From contig BTRK01000001.1 in the NCBI GenBank assembly GCA_036245805.1, positions 11,284,001-11,348,000 on the forward strand: a stretch of DNA of 64,000 nucleotides, in the 5' to 3' direction. Below are positions 52,946 to 64,000 of this stretch, piece after piece (within the stretch, counting starts at the first letter, position 1; the number at the start of each line of letters is the position of its first letter). Origin of the DNA: Pristionchus mayeri (Eukaryota; Nematoda; Chromadorea; Rhabditida; Neodiplogasteridae). Position numbers and translations under genes: made by a program. The notes below the pieces were generated by a model, which did not search any database, was not told where the DNA came from, and saw only the letters and a list, made by a program, of their open reading frames with translations.

Positions 52946-54194
52946 ACCTTGATGGGGGGGGGGGGGGTAACAACTGGTAAAACGACAACTGGTAAACTTG
53001 TCGCCGTTCACTTGCAATTTGGCGCAGCGACTTGGGAGTTGTTTCATTGTAATCAGTATGCGATCCCATACATGTGCATGTATTAGTCTTGTTTGGTCAT
53101 GGAAATGCACATTCCATGACCCCCTATACGTTGATTTGGAGTAAAACTCATGATTTGGAGTAAAACTCATGATCTTTTTAGCAAGACTTACGAGACGTTC
53201 CACGAGAAAACGTAGCTTTTGGAGGGGTCGACGGATGCCCCCTTCAATATTGTGCTGGTGAAGTTCCCATATCAAGTGCTGATATTTGGCCCAATATGAA
53301 GGGCTCTGGTGCACTTTCCGAAACATACCATACCAGGCCCCAAAAAAATCGAAAATTTGATTTTTTTTTTAAAAGTACGATATTGTAGGTTTTCTAGGGC
53401 TATTTTGCGATGAGAATAACGAAAACCATACTTAGAGAGCGATAGGTTGCCGATAAAGTGTTGAAAACGTCGATTATCGTAGTTTTTTGCTCGCCGTAAA
53501 AAATTTTTAATGTCATAGCCATTTTTTTATTACATTTTCGAAATCGACGTGAAAAACTACCCCTGGGGCCAAATTTGCAGGCCATGTTTTAACATGCGCT
53601 CGGAAGCTATAGTTCCCAGAATAAGGAGCACTCAGTGATCCCTCAGGGATGGGTGAAGTCTGATTTCGTGAATTGAGCTTCCTTAAGGCTATTTTGTATG
53701 CGCAATCTCATTTTATAATGTTTTATTCAATTTGAGACATTACGAAAAAAACTACGAAAATCGACGTTTTCAACACTTTATCGGCAACCTAACGCTCTCT
53801 AAGTATGTTTTTCGCTATTTTCATCGCAAAATAGCCCTGGAAAACCTATAATATCGTACTTTTAAAAAAAAATCAAATTTTCGATTTTTTTGGTTCCTAA
53901 TATTTTGGGGCCATTTTTCGGAAAGTGCACCAGAGCCCTTCATATTCTGCCAAATATCAGCACTTGATATGGGAACTTCACCAGCAAAATATTGAAGAGG
54001 GTTGCAAAAAAGCCATCCGTGGTAAAAGTACTTTCTCTCGTGGAACGTCTCTTACATATGCAAATGTAGGGGAGCACATACTGATTGCAATGAAACAACT
54101 CCCAAGTCGCTGCGCCAAATTGCAAGTGAACGGCGACGAGTTTACCAGGTTGTCGTTTTAACCAGTTGTCACACCCCCCCCACCTTGATTGCAT
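52946..54194. repeat. Hairpin element, about 1.25 kb
   Basis: ACAACTGGTAAAACGACAAC and CTTGCAATTTGGCGCAGCG at the left pair with the right arm (CGCTGCGCCAAATTGCAAG, GTTGTCGTTTTAACCAGTTG). Inner arms containing AGGGCTCTGGTGCACTTTCC and AACGTCGATTATCGTAG also pair. Ends carry poly-G/poly-C runs. It starts about 120 bp beyond the first exon of ZF-B, in its upstream flank. Confidence 0.75.
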
Positions 54195-54218
54195 TAGTTT
54201 AAAGCACCCGATGGTATA

Positions 54219-54772
54219 ACTATGGGGGGTGGGGGTGACAATTGCACAACAATTCACCATTAATTTGCGAATGGGCGAAGCGATGTGGGAGTTGCTTCAT
54301 TGTAACCAGTATGTGCTGCCCTTCATTTGCATATATCAATCTTGTTACCAGGCGAACTTGAATTTCACTCCATATCTATATATGGTCTATGTATGGGGGT
54401 TCATGGTCCAAAATTGACAATTTGAGTGGAAAATCATGGTTAGATAAATCCCAAATACAGTGACAACTCGATATCCGTGTTACTGGGTTAGAGTAGTTAA
54501 TGAGGCTCGTAAATAACGATTCGTCCCGGTATTTGGGGTTTATCTAACCATAATTTTTAGCTCAAATAATGACTTTTTGACCATGAACTCCTATACATAG
54601 ATATGGAGTGAAACTCGTTCGCCTGGTAACAAGATTTGTATACAAATGTAGTTCAGCACATACTGGTTACAATGAAGCAACTCCCACGTCGCTACGTCCA
54701 TTCGCAAATTAATGGTGAATTGTTGTGCAAATGTCGGTTGTGCAGTTGTCACCCCCCCCCCCCCATAACTAT
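54219..54772. repeat. Hairpin element, about 550 bp
   Basis: GACAATTGCACAACAATTCA and GGGAGTTGCTTCATTGTAAC pair with the inverse at the right end (TGAATTGTTGTGCAAATGTC, GTTACAATGAAGCAACTCCC). Both ends carry G/C runs of at least six. Related in sequence to 52946-54194. Confidence 0.75.
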
Positions 54773-55469
54773 GCTGATACTACTCGCAGTACACATTGTA
54801 TTTACGAACAAAATTATATGGAAAATACAACTATTTAAGTTAACATTACAACGCAAATAACGATGTTGTACATAATGGAAAGACAAAGAAACTAATAATG
54901 AGTGGCGATCGATCTGAGGCCTTTCATGGCTTTCTGGCTGGAACCTTCCGACGTGTAAGCCGCTCCTCCAATCTTCTTATCGATTGATCTAAGAGGGCTG
55001 CCAGAGGGTTCGCTTGTACAATTTGTTGAGATGATGATGGTTGTCCTTTCATATTGCGAGGCAATTTAAACGACAAATCTTGGATTATGAACATGATGTT
55101 TTTTCACCACATAAGAGAGACTGAACATGTCTTTCTCTAAACACATAGACCTCGAAGTGTCGATGTCAAATGGACAGTGTGTTGATTGAAAACATCTGTA
55201 CCACCCACAGTCTGTGCAACAAGGGCTGTTATGAATCTCATGTTGTCGATTGGAATCATGTGCTTTCCATTGCCCCTCGCACCCGGAAATGGCTAGCCCA
55301 TGGGGATGTGATGACGTTAAACTTGATCCATCAACTTTTCGAATATTATGCACATCTCGCGCGGGATATCTGACCTCCGTACGCCACAATTATGTCGCCT
55401 GATGCAACTATTTTCGCCGCATCCTCCTCTGGATTATGATTTGTGCTCTACCAGACCATTCCATGGTTA
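54773..55469. other. Region without a supported gene
   Basis: Opposite-strand open frames at 55066-55389 overlap and have no recognised motif. No splice-supported exon chain was found. Confidence 0.4.
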
Positions 55470-57180
55470 ATCACCTCGGAAAGAGCGTCGGTGAACACGT
55501 TTCACATGCCGGAGATACGAAATACCGCGGGGATAGAGGAGATCACCTAATCGTAATCCCCAGTTCACACATCGGTGTGAAATTCCCGTGAAGAGACGTG
55601 TGCCCAGACAGTTCAGGGTGAGACCAACCGCTAAGCACTATAGGCAGCAATCGCCTGACTCTCTTCAGTTCGCACGCTATCTCGTCGATCTGACCGGCGA
55701 GGGAGCGTGCAAACTGAAGAGAGTCAGACCATTGCTCATCATTGCTGTTGATGGACTAGGAACTCTGGCCATAGTTGCCCAACACAGGCGGCGAAATGTT
55801 TTCAGACCTATGACAACTTCCCTTTGCATTGTTGCACGGTGCGCCCCCATTTTTGAGGGGTCATGGGGTCGCCACCGGCGTGGGCAGCTATGTCTATGGC
55901 CCTTCGCGAAATCAGTTTTGTTTATTTCGCATCTGCTACCATCTGCTAGTATCTGCTACCGTGATTGAAATAGATAATTAAAAATTTCAACGAAAACGCT
56001 CCCGCTTTCGAAGTCCATATTGTCCTCTTCGATACATGCGCAAACGCGGATTATCGGATGAAAAACTGGGGAGAGCGCGCGAGTTTATTATTGGAGACTA
56101 TCCAAAACCAATAAATGTCGGTCTCCAATTGGACGATAACCAGGAAGTAAATTACCATCAAGTTATGCAAGGGGGATAATCATTCTCTTGCACTATGCTG
56201 CCCATATACGTCACTGGATTTAACTATCTATAACCGTATTGTCAAGTAGTTAGTGCCAATAAAGTTATGCCAATAAAGTTAGGCTACTTTTCTCCCGACA
56301 AACCGAGTCATTCTGCTCCTGTATCATTATTCGTTCTGAAACCAACTGGAAATTCCACAAATACACCTGCGTCTCTTGAATTCATAGACGGATTGTGGTT
56401 ATTGTGCATCGTGCATGGTGGTGTGAGGTGAGTCAGATATGCCGAGGGATGGAGACTCGTTACTAAATAATGAAGAGGGGGTGTGTGAAGAGGACGGAAC
56501 CAGTCATCTCATGGGATTTGCGATGATTCACTCAAACGATAAACAATTATATATATTTTATCTACGGCGCAACGAGAGACGAATAATTAATTATGTGATA
56601 TGGTACAGTATGACTCTCCTCGCACTGAGGAGGAAGGGCAATAGTTGTGGGGGCGGGGGTGCAATAAAAAGTGAAGATCTAATCGACTGGTCTCATCAAT
56701 TGCAGAAACTTGAATAGCTTCACCTTCTCAGGCAAGGACATAATCATGCTTGTTCCACATTTATCTCCCTGGAAGCAATAGCATAATTCCAACATATGCA
56801 CCTGCATATTTTCCGCTTATCCGCTTATAACCACGGCTTGCGCTATATTTTGCCCTTCCACATTCAGAGATCATTGGATAATGGACAACGTTGGAAGAAC
56901 AGAACAATACATTATTGAAAACACGTTTACCGCCTTTACTGATAGCAGAATCCATATTTGAAGTAAATACCTATTGCATCTTTTAATGCATCGTATACGA
57001 CAGGACATGGGCCATGGCAGGGGTGCGCCAGCATGTTCCGGATGCGAATTATGAGAAGATGAAGTAAGGAGTTGGGGAGAAACGTTCAGTATTCTGTTTT
57101 CCCAACGTGTTGTGCATTGAATAATATGATCATTAGATAAATCATGATCATAATGAAAATCCCATGAGTACGTAATGATA
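55470..57180. repeat. Diverged segmental duplication, copy A
   Basis: Direct copy of 61995-64000. Shared words include TCACACATCGGTGTGAAAT, TGTGCCCA, AACCAATAAATG, ACCCGACAAACCGAG-like text, TCTCTTGAATTCAT, CGGATTGTGGTTATTGTGCA, AATGAAGAGGGGGTG and CTTATCCGCTTATAACCACG. Noncoding as far as can be seen; ORFs at 55588-55968 and 56439-56717 are not conserved in the other copy. Confidence 0.7.
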
Positions 57181-57977
57181 ATGATTCCTTTGAATGCACC
57201 TTCGACGTAAAGGACAGACTCTGAGTATGGACATAATCATCACTCCTACGGCTTGAGAAATAACGAATATTCTCATATGAAAATGCACACAACTGAATCA
57301 ATTGAGCTTTCATAGTTCATAAGTTATTTCGGTAATTCTAACTAATCAAAATACTGTAAACAATTACTCGATGTAAACTGCATAAACCTTGAGGGAGTTA
57401 GCTGGGCTTAGATGGACGGTTACGGATCTTCTCCCATTACTCATCATAACCTCCAGTTTACGCTCAATCTTTACCTCTTCCTTCCTTCTCTTTGATCTTG
57501 ATGCGTCATAGATCTTTCGCGCGCAATCTCTGTGCTAAACGCAGCCTCGCCGTCGCCACTGAATCTATTATTTCCACAGATTCAGAGCGAGAGAGTGTGT
57601 AAAATGAAGATGCTGAAGGATAATCATTTGTGAGCGCTCTGTAGCCTGTAGTTGTCGAGATCTGTGCTCTGAAGCGTAATGGGGGGATCGGAAAGGGCGG
57701 AGTCTCGCCCGCGTCGAAGGTATATAGGCAACGGAACGCAGTGAGCTTTCATCGTTTTATCCTCTTGTGTTCTATAAAAATCAGAATTTGGTAGCGATAC
57801 AGCACTTCTTAATTTTATTTCCGACTCGATTTTTTTTTCGATAATGTATTTACTTGTCTTCCGAATAATGATCACTTCGTAATCGTGTCAAGCTGTTTGA
57901 TTGTTTTCTCTCTCAGTAATTTCCTAATGCCTTGCAGGCACAGCATTCACATTGTCACTAACTAGCATCTCTCCAAT
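57181..57977 (+). promoter_or_regulatory. 5' flank of the CHK-like gene with TATA box
   Basis: TATATAGG at 57721-57728 in a GC-rich context, about 250 bp before the ATG. The proposed start region is about 30 bp downstream. The rest of the interval holds no supported exon. Confidence 0.4.
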
Positions 57978-60900
57978 ATGAAGCAAGAGGCGAACGACAT
58001 TTTCAACTTATCCTGCTCTTCATGGGAAGAAATCGAGGAGGAGCTAAAGAGTGCCCTTAATACCAACGCCCGATTCGGTCAAAGAAGGAGCATTGTCAGA
58101 ATCGGAGAAAACTGTGTAAATAATGTTCTTCATTCTCGAATCAGCATTCATCACGTATTTTCGTTAAATTTAGTAGAAGTTCGAAATGAATCAGACATAG
58201 TCAGTGCAGAAATGTGCTGTTTATGCTCACAACACAGACATCCCGTTCATATTTTTGTTTGCCTGCTCATGTGAGATAACTACGAAACTTTGTAGGAAAT
58301 ATAATAATGCAAAATTTGTTGTGAACAACTTTTGTGATTTGGAGATTAATATTTGAAATATCTTCGTAGATTGAAGATCATTCCTTTCAGGGTTTCATGT
58401 CAGTCTGTTGTCTTTTCCGTCCTGATTGGATTGAATGTACTGAGGAAGAGAAATACCTTCTTCCCTCCAAACTCGTCTATAAATTCTCGTACTCTGGAGG
58501 ACTCGAGGCAGTGGCACATCAACTACTTGGATGCAATCTCAATGAAGAAGTCATCTACGAGGCCCTCAGAAAGGTACCGTACTCCTACCGTTCTCGTACC
58601 GTACCCAGTCCCTTCATTTCCAGAGCAACAACTGTGAGGGTCTCTTCTACTCTCTTCTCTCTCCCTCAACTGCTAACTGGTTGCATGTCCCTGCCCCTCT
58701 CTGCTACAAGGAAATCGCCGAGGATGGCGATGTGGGACATCTCATGATGGAACACATCCAGGGTACGGTATCCTTGACCTACCGTATCCAGCCCTTCCCT
58801 GATTCAGGCACCTCCTTCGACTGCCCCGACCACTGTACTATTGCTGAAGTCGAGCAGATAATTTCTTCAATCGCTCGACTTCAATCTCTTTCATCCAAGG
58901 ATAAACTCGATCAACAGAAGGAATTCAAGTGGAATCCGTGGAAGACAATCGGGACTTGTGTGCTGACTAAAGCTGTGAGTTATCCTTAAAAGTGCCATCT
59001 TTATTAATCGATATTTTGAAAATCACAATGAACATTGCTCTAGGTTGCTCGAAAAGTCGTCGCCGAAATTCCCGGATTCTACGGTTCTGAATTCGAGCCT
59101 CTGATCAGAAAAATGCTCTTCTCTCTCGATGAATTTTACGATGCAGACGCTCCGATGAGGGAACTTAAAGGTACGGTTTCTATTAATTATTCAACTAGCT
59201 ACCATATATTTTTGCGTAATACAACTTCCGCATTCGATATTATTTATGCACTATGCTCCAAGCGAATAACAAGAATCGGACGTGATCTTTACTATAATTT
59301 CTCAGAATTTAGCACGTGACAAAGTGTGTGAGAGTGCTAGCTTTTTCTAATATGCAGTCTCATTTTCACTTTTTATTTTAATTCGAGAAATACCACGCCG
59401 TATTCCTAAGGCTCAAACAAATGCTGGAACACCAATTTTTCAAAAATATTGTGTCCGGGGTAGTTTTTCATGCTGATGACGATGGCCGGCTTTATTTTGC
59501 ATAATTTGCCTCTCATGAAATGTTATGACATCCTTTGATGTTATGACGTTAATGCTATGACCCTTTGTATACACTGATCATAAGGGATAGCACTACAATT
59601 GCAAATCGTCAATCTTCAAATTATATTTTGCAGAAATTTCCCCTGTCCTCGTCCATGGGGATCTTTGGCAGTCGAATCTCATGTGGGACATCGGAAGTGA
59701 CAGCACCCGACAACTCAAGACCATCCTTGATTGGCAGGTAATTTGTCTGGCTGTTGAACACTGTAAACTTTCACAGATGTGGGTGGTTTTATGTGAAAAC
59801 CGTATGTTTGTTCCTACATAATGAGCTCACGTGTTTTTCATATCTCTTATAATCTTTGTGAACGCTCATGACTTTACCTCCTTAGCTCGCCTTCAAAAAA
59901 TCTCACGAGACTGTCAAGCAGTGAAAACAATCCGCTAAGCAAGATTACAAGTGTATAAGGGACTAGAACACGTGGATGTAGGTGGTATTATGTATTACTA
60001 GTATTACTTTCCCAGATGTAGGTGGTATTATGTGAAAACCGTATGTTTGTTCCTACATAACGAGATCACGTGTTTTTCACATCTCTAATAATCCCTGTGA
60101 ACGCTGATTCATTTTCCTCGTATTAGCTCGCCTTCAAAAAGCTCACGAGACTTGTCGAGCGGCAAAAACAAGCTGCTAATCAAGATTTCAAGTGTAGAAG
60201 TAGCTTGAACACGTGGAATGTTGATTAGGGGTTTGCAAAGATAGCAGATTTCCGGTCTACAACTTGTTGCGCTAAAATATCTAAATCCTTCTCTCTATAG
60301 GTGCAATTAGTTAAAGGGAATTTTGTGCTAGAGACGTATAATGATATCTGCTTCAATACACGAGCATCATCGCGCACCTTCAATGATAGCATCAAGCACT
60401 CTTTCGGCGAAAATGAATGAGAAAACTCGATCAGTGTACTCTTGGCAATATTTCCGACGTAGGAAACTGAAAATTTCAGTAATCGACCACATGATATCTT
60501 AAATTCTGCGGTATTCAGTACTTTGAGTCGATATTTTAATCCCTCGAAATTAAAAAAAAAACACATTGCGCACGCTTTCAGAGATCAAACTAGCGGACAG
60601 TACAATAACGAAAACAAGACGCGTCGCTAGAATACATGCTGGAATAATACGCAACGGTATTTGCAAATATCATGTATTCATTTTGAAACCAAGTTGGTAT
60701 TCATCTCAGAATGCTCATCTATGATATATGAATAGACACATGCAAAGTAAAATCAACAAATTTAATTATGAAATATTTCGCGAAGGGTGCAATGGAAACA
60801 TACAATACCTTTTCGTAGGAAGTTGTAAAGTGCGAGGCAATTTAATTATTATGCCCAAATATCAAAATATTTCCATTTCCAGTCTACCCACGTCGGCTCC

Positions 60901-61508
60901 CCCGCCGAGGATCTCGTCTTCCTACTAATTTGTCTTCTCTCCGGAGAAGATCGACGATACCATTGGCGTTCCCTTCTCTCTTTCCTCTACCAATCGATCG
61001 AACGGGAAATGGCACCAGCTAAGCCCTCATTCACCCTCGATGACCTACTCGGATCGTACATTCGACTCTTTCCCGTTCTGGGATTTATCACCCTGATGCG
61101 ATTCTCAGTCATATTCAAGTAAGTATCATTCATTCATTTATTCCGAAGGAATTGAGATAGCAATAACATTAGAGGGTATGCGAAAAACGGTCCGTCGATT
61201 GGATCGGACCGGTTGTATTGCATCCAGGGTATCGGAAAATCTCAGTTGAGTAGTTGGTAAAAGGGAAATTAACGATATATACTTTTGACCTACCTCATTT
61301 TGATCTACCGCATTGCAGATGTTCCCTTCCCTGTCTAAACGATGAAGACCGAATCAAATTCTCGGAAAGAATGTCTAGAAAGTTGTTCCTCCTAGCAGAG
61401 GACGTCGTTTCTTCCTTCGAGAGCATTCGAAAACGAGAGAAGATACATCTGCCTTTGTGTAGACATCAGTCACTGCCTGTTAGTATATCACTCACTCTTT
61501 CGTGTTGA
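57978..61508 (+). CDS. CHK kinase-like protein (DUF1679 / ecdysteroid-kinase-like family)
   Basis: Eight exons fit in phase: 57978-58115, 58391-58573, 58624-58762, 58808-58974, 59044-59170, 59634-59737, 60883-61118 and 61319-61508 (TGA), about 428 residues, the usual size for nematode members. Landmarks: N-terminal FGQRRSIVRIGENCGFMS, a glycine/nucleotide-loop region, CEGLFYSLLS, PAPLCYKEIAEDGDVGHLMM, AEVEQIISSIARLQSLS, the catalytic VLVHGDLWQSNLMWD and LDWQ (metal-binding Asp), then THVGSPAEDLVFLL. The fold is that of aminoglycoside/choline kinases; the substrate is unknown, with small-molecule phosphorylation (for example steroids or detoxification products) proposed for relatives. Two introns contain TACCGTA words and intron 6 is 1.15 kb. 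No defects seen. Confidence 0.85.
59776..60217. repeat. Tandem duplication (about 200 bp unit) in intron 6 of the CHK-like gene
   Basis: 59776-59980 and 60015-60217 are diverged direct copies sharing TATGTGAAAACCGTATGTTT, TTAGCTCGCCTTCAAAAA and AACACGTGG. Confidence 0.75.
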
Positions 61509-61994
61509 GATAACAATTTGTAAGTCATCGTGGTGAGTTCGATGATTATTGTACATATTCTTCGTGTTTAGTAGAGCTAACCCTGGGTGTCACATTGACG
61601 TACTTTAGGGAGGTATATTTGAAGCATTATTCAAATTAGCACCAATGTCCATTCTGTCAATTATTACAATTGTATTGCACAAATTGTCTACCTCAAGTAT
61701 CGCTTTTCTGAGTGACTGAGAACGGGAATAGTAATTTATTGAGTATTTTGTCAAATCATGATACATTTTTAATTATTATCAAACTTTCATTCAAATATAC
61801 TCGCCAAAATTATATGCATAGATGAAGATGGTATCGCACTAATTTTGCAACAGTGTGTAACAATTGTTGGTATATGCCCTTTCTCAAAAAATGAAGCTAG
61901 TTCCGTGAAGTCATTACAGTTATAGTCCAGAACATACTTATGATGAAACTATTTTCGACGCATCTCTCTCCGAGTGCCCTGTAAGACAATAACT
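61509..61994. other. 3' flank of the CHK-like gene
   Basis: AT-rich with no exon supported; the duplicated block begins at about 61995. Confidence 0.45.
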
Positions 61995-64000
61995 TTTAAT
62001 CACCTCGCAAAGAGCGTCTCTGAACACGTTTCACAGATCGTTGAGCCGAAATAGCGAGTGAATAGTGGAGATCCCCTAATCCCAATCCCCAGTTCACACA
62101 TCGGTGTGAAATCCCCGTGAAAACGTGTTGAAGGATGTGCCCAGGCAGTTCAGACTGAGACCAACACCAGCGTAGTTGATGACTATGCAGTCTGGCCTCC
62201 GCGCGAAAACTAGTTTTGTTTTTTCCCTCGGAAACATTTCTTCGCCGAAAGGGCAGTAAATGAAAAATTCCTTCAGTATTGACTTCTGATGAAGGGTTGT
62301 TGGACCGGATCACCAATTGGATAGTTTTAATCGTTAAAATATTGCACACTATCCTGTGAGCGCGAAATGAGACGAAATTTCAACGACAGTATATAGTTTT
62401 CGATCGCGGTATTTGTTCTTGATCGAATGAGGATTATCGGATAAAAACTGTGGATAGCGTGTGCGTTTATTGTTGGAGAGACCTTCCAAAACCAATAAAT
62501 GGCGATCTCCAATCGGTCCCAAAAGGGAAGTAAAATTTTCAATGGATACTGCGATCTCTGGCCCTCGAATCAACAAGCTATGCAAGGATCATAATCATGA
62601 TCATGCACTACGCTGCCCCCGAACATTGACGTCACTAGCTATAGGGAACTATGGCTATATAGTCAACTAGTTAGTTATGCCGTTATAAGGGATAATCTTA
62701 CAAATGTACTCTACTGCACCAGCGTAGTAATTTGAATTGCAGAAAAATGACAACCCTCAAAGCAACACAGAGCATCGGTTATGCCTCCTTCTAATGTATG
62801 TCAATACGGTTAGGATAGTTGTTCACCCGACAAACCGAGCAATGAGGTCGCTGTATCCTGCTATTCGCTATGACACCAACTGCGAATTCCTTAAATACGC
62901 CTGCATCTCTTGAATTCATCGTCGGATTGTGGTTATTGTGCATTCCGCGTTGTGGCGTGAAATGAGTCAGATTCTGGCGTTCGATGTAGACTGGTTAGAG
63001 AAGAATAATAATGAAGAGGGGGTGCATGAAGAGTACGGAACACCCAGTCATCTCATGAGATTTTTTATGATTCATTCCTTGCTGTAAACAGCAAATACAT
63101 ATAATTGAACACAATTGAATTCCTTGAAAAGAACCTACCTTATCCGGCCAGCTCTATTATCGGGCGATGAATGCATAATGATGTTAATATTGTAAGCGGT
63201 AACTACAGTTTATCGTGTGCTTGCATAAACTAGTGTGATAATATTATTGATGATAATATCAAATAGTCCTCGCCCGAAGAAAGAATGCTGCAGATGTGAT
63301 TGCAAATCATAAGAGAAGCGCCGATGTCATCAGTCCATGTCGAACTCTGATCGGACATAACTAATAAAATAGTGGTAGTGATGTTTCAAATGTGCATACG
63401 TGTGAAAAGGAATGAATGTATACATCTGTTTTGCACGCTTTCAGACGACATTCCTTCGTTGGGCGACGGCTCACTATGTACAATCTCACAGCACACGATG
63501 AATGGGTCGGTTTACGCAAAGAGAACGCAGAAAATCAATATTAGTAATAAAGAAATATTGTTCGTAATGAAGTTTGAAGTAAAAATTAAGTGCATAAATT
63601 GTAGAGCATAAAGGAATTGTCAACACTTGCATTCAAAACAAAAGGGAAAGTACATGAAGCTGTTAGTTGCATTGCACAATATTCAAAATAATTATAAACT
63701 TGTTTTGTAGAAAATATTACACAGTCTTCGTCATGAGTTCCCTGGGGGCAATAGCAAAAGTTCGAACTATGCACCTGCACATTCCCCTTATCCGCTTATA
63801 ACCACGGCGTGCACTATATTTCGTACTTCCCCATTCAGAGATCTCCGGAACGGTGAGAGTACTGGAGTCACAGGAGTCTACACATTTTAAGTTTTAAATC
63901 ACTAAACAATAATAGTGAAAAACATTCGCATGATGTTTCCCAATATTGTACACGTAAGACCCGTAATTCCTGCCCTCATTAGATAGATCATGATCATAAT
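61995..64000. repeat. Diverged segmental duplication, copy B (runs off the window)
   Basis: Direct, diverged copy of 55470-57180, with the same order of words and extra material between 62230 and 62460 and between 63080 and 63720. The final bases (GATAGATCATGATCATAAT) match 57130-57150, so the repeat continues past the window. Confidence 0.7.

Noticed and set aside
55066..55389. 107-residue minus-strand ORF with several Cys and His
   Set aside because: Spacing does not fit a zinc finger or any family I know, and an opposite-strand frame overlaps it.
1..64000. CRISPR arrays, bacterial operons, Shine-Dalgarno sites
   Set aside because: Spliced genes, TATA boxes and eukaryotic transposons show nuclear DNA; the only regular tandem array is the minisatellite at 5945, which has no unique spacers.
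1..64000. tRNA and rRNA genes
   Set aside because: No cloverleaf with GGTTCGAATCC-type T arm and no rRNA core words were noticed by eye; a covariance-model scan could still find diverged RNAs.

Overview
The window looks like nuclear DNA of a nematode. Genes are split into short exons (about 50-300 bp) with GT-AG introns often under 60 bp. The families are ones typical of nematode genomes: a nuclear-receptor ligand-binding domain, a CHK/ecdysteroid-kinase-like gene, secreted phospholipase-A2-like proteins and C2H2 zinc fingers. Tc1/mariner, Harbinger and RTE elements are abundant, and so are long foldback (hairpin) elements. A rhabditid or diplogastrid is my best guess; the species cannot be named from the sequence alone. 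Exon models were built by hand from splice sites, reading phase and family motifs.

Layout: 0-10.3 kb is a tandem cluster of four phospholipase-A2-like genes (2.1-3.0, 4.3-5.7, 7.0-7.9, 8.6-10.3 kb). Copies 2-4 share upstream regulatory blocks and introns rich in the palindrome TTGGC-N5-GCCAA. 10.5-13.4 kb (minus) is C2H2 gene ZF-A. 14.2-15.8 kb is half of a transposon abutting a nuclear-receptor ligand-binding-domain gene. 15.9-17.2 kb is a dead mariner. 17.5-20.0 kb is a clathrin heavy chain N-terminal-domain-only gene. 21.7-32.4 kb is a 10.7-kb palindrome with arms of about 3.5 kb. Its centre holds an apparently intact Tc1-type DD34E transposase and a divergently transcribed second gene, and its arms carry broken host-gene pieces, including a COX6A pseudogene.

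32.5-43 kb is mostly nested hairpins, mariner-type MITEs and a dead RTE LINE, with a gene of unknown function at 35.5-36.4 kb cut off by one palindrome. 43.2-46.1 kb is a degenerate Harbinger element with a broken MADF gene. 46.2-52.8 kb (minus) is ZF-B, an exon-by-exon paralogue of ZF-A, with a 3.9-kb intron full of nested elements. 52.9-54.8 kb is two more hairpins. 58.0-61.5 kb is an intact CHK-kinase-like gene lying between two diverged direct copies of a roughly 2-kb block (55.5-57.2 and 62.0-64.0 kb).

The host genes do not form one pathway; they are separate nematode family members embedded in mobile DNA. The strongest candidates for new biology are the palindromic two-gene Tc1-like unit, the clathrin terminal-domain-only protein, the PLA2-like copies that lost the catalytic Asp and carry clustered NFI-type palindromes, and the paralogous zinc-finger pair with a shared unassigned N-terminal module.
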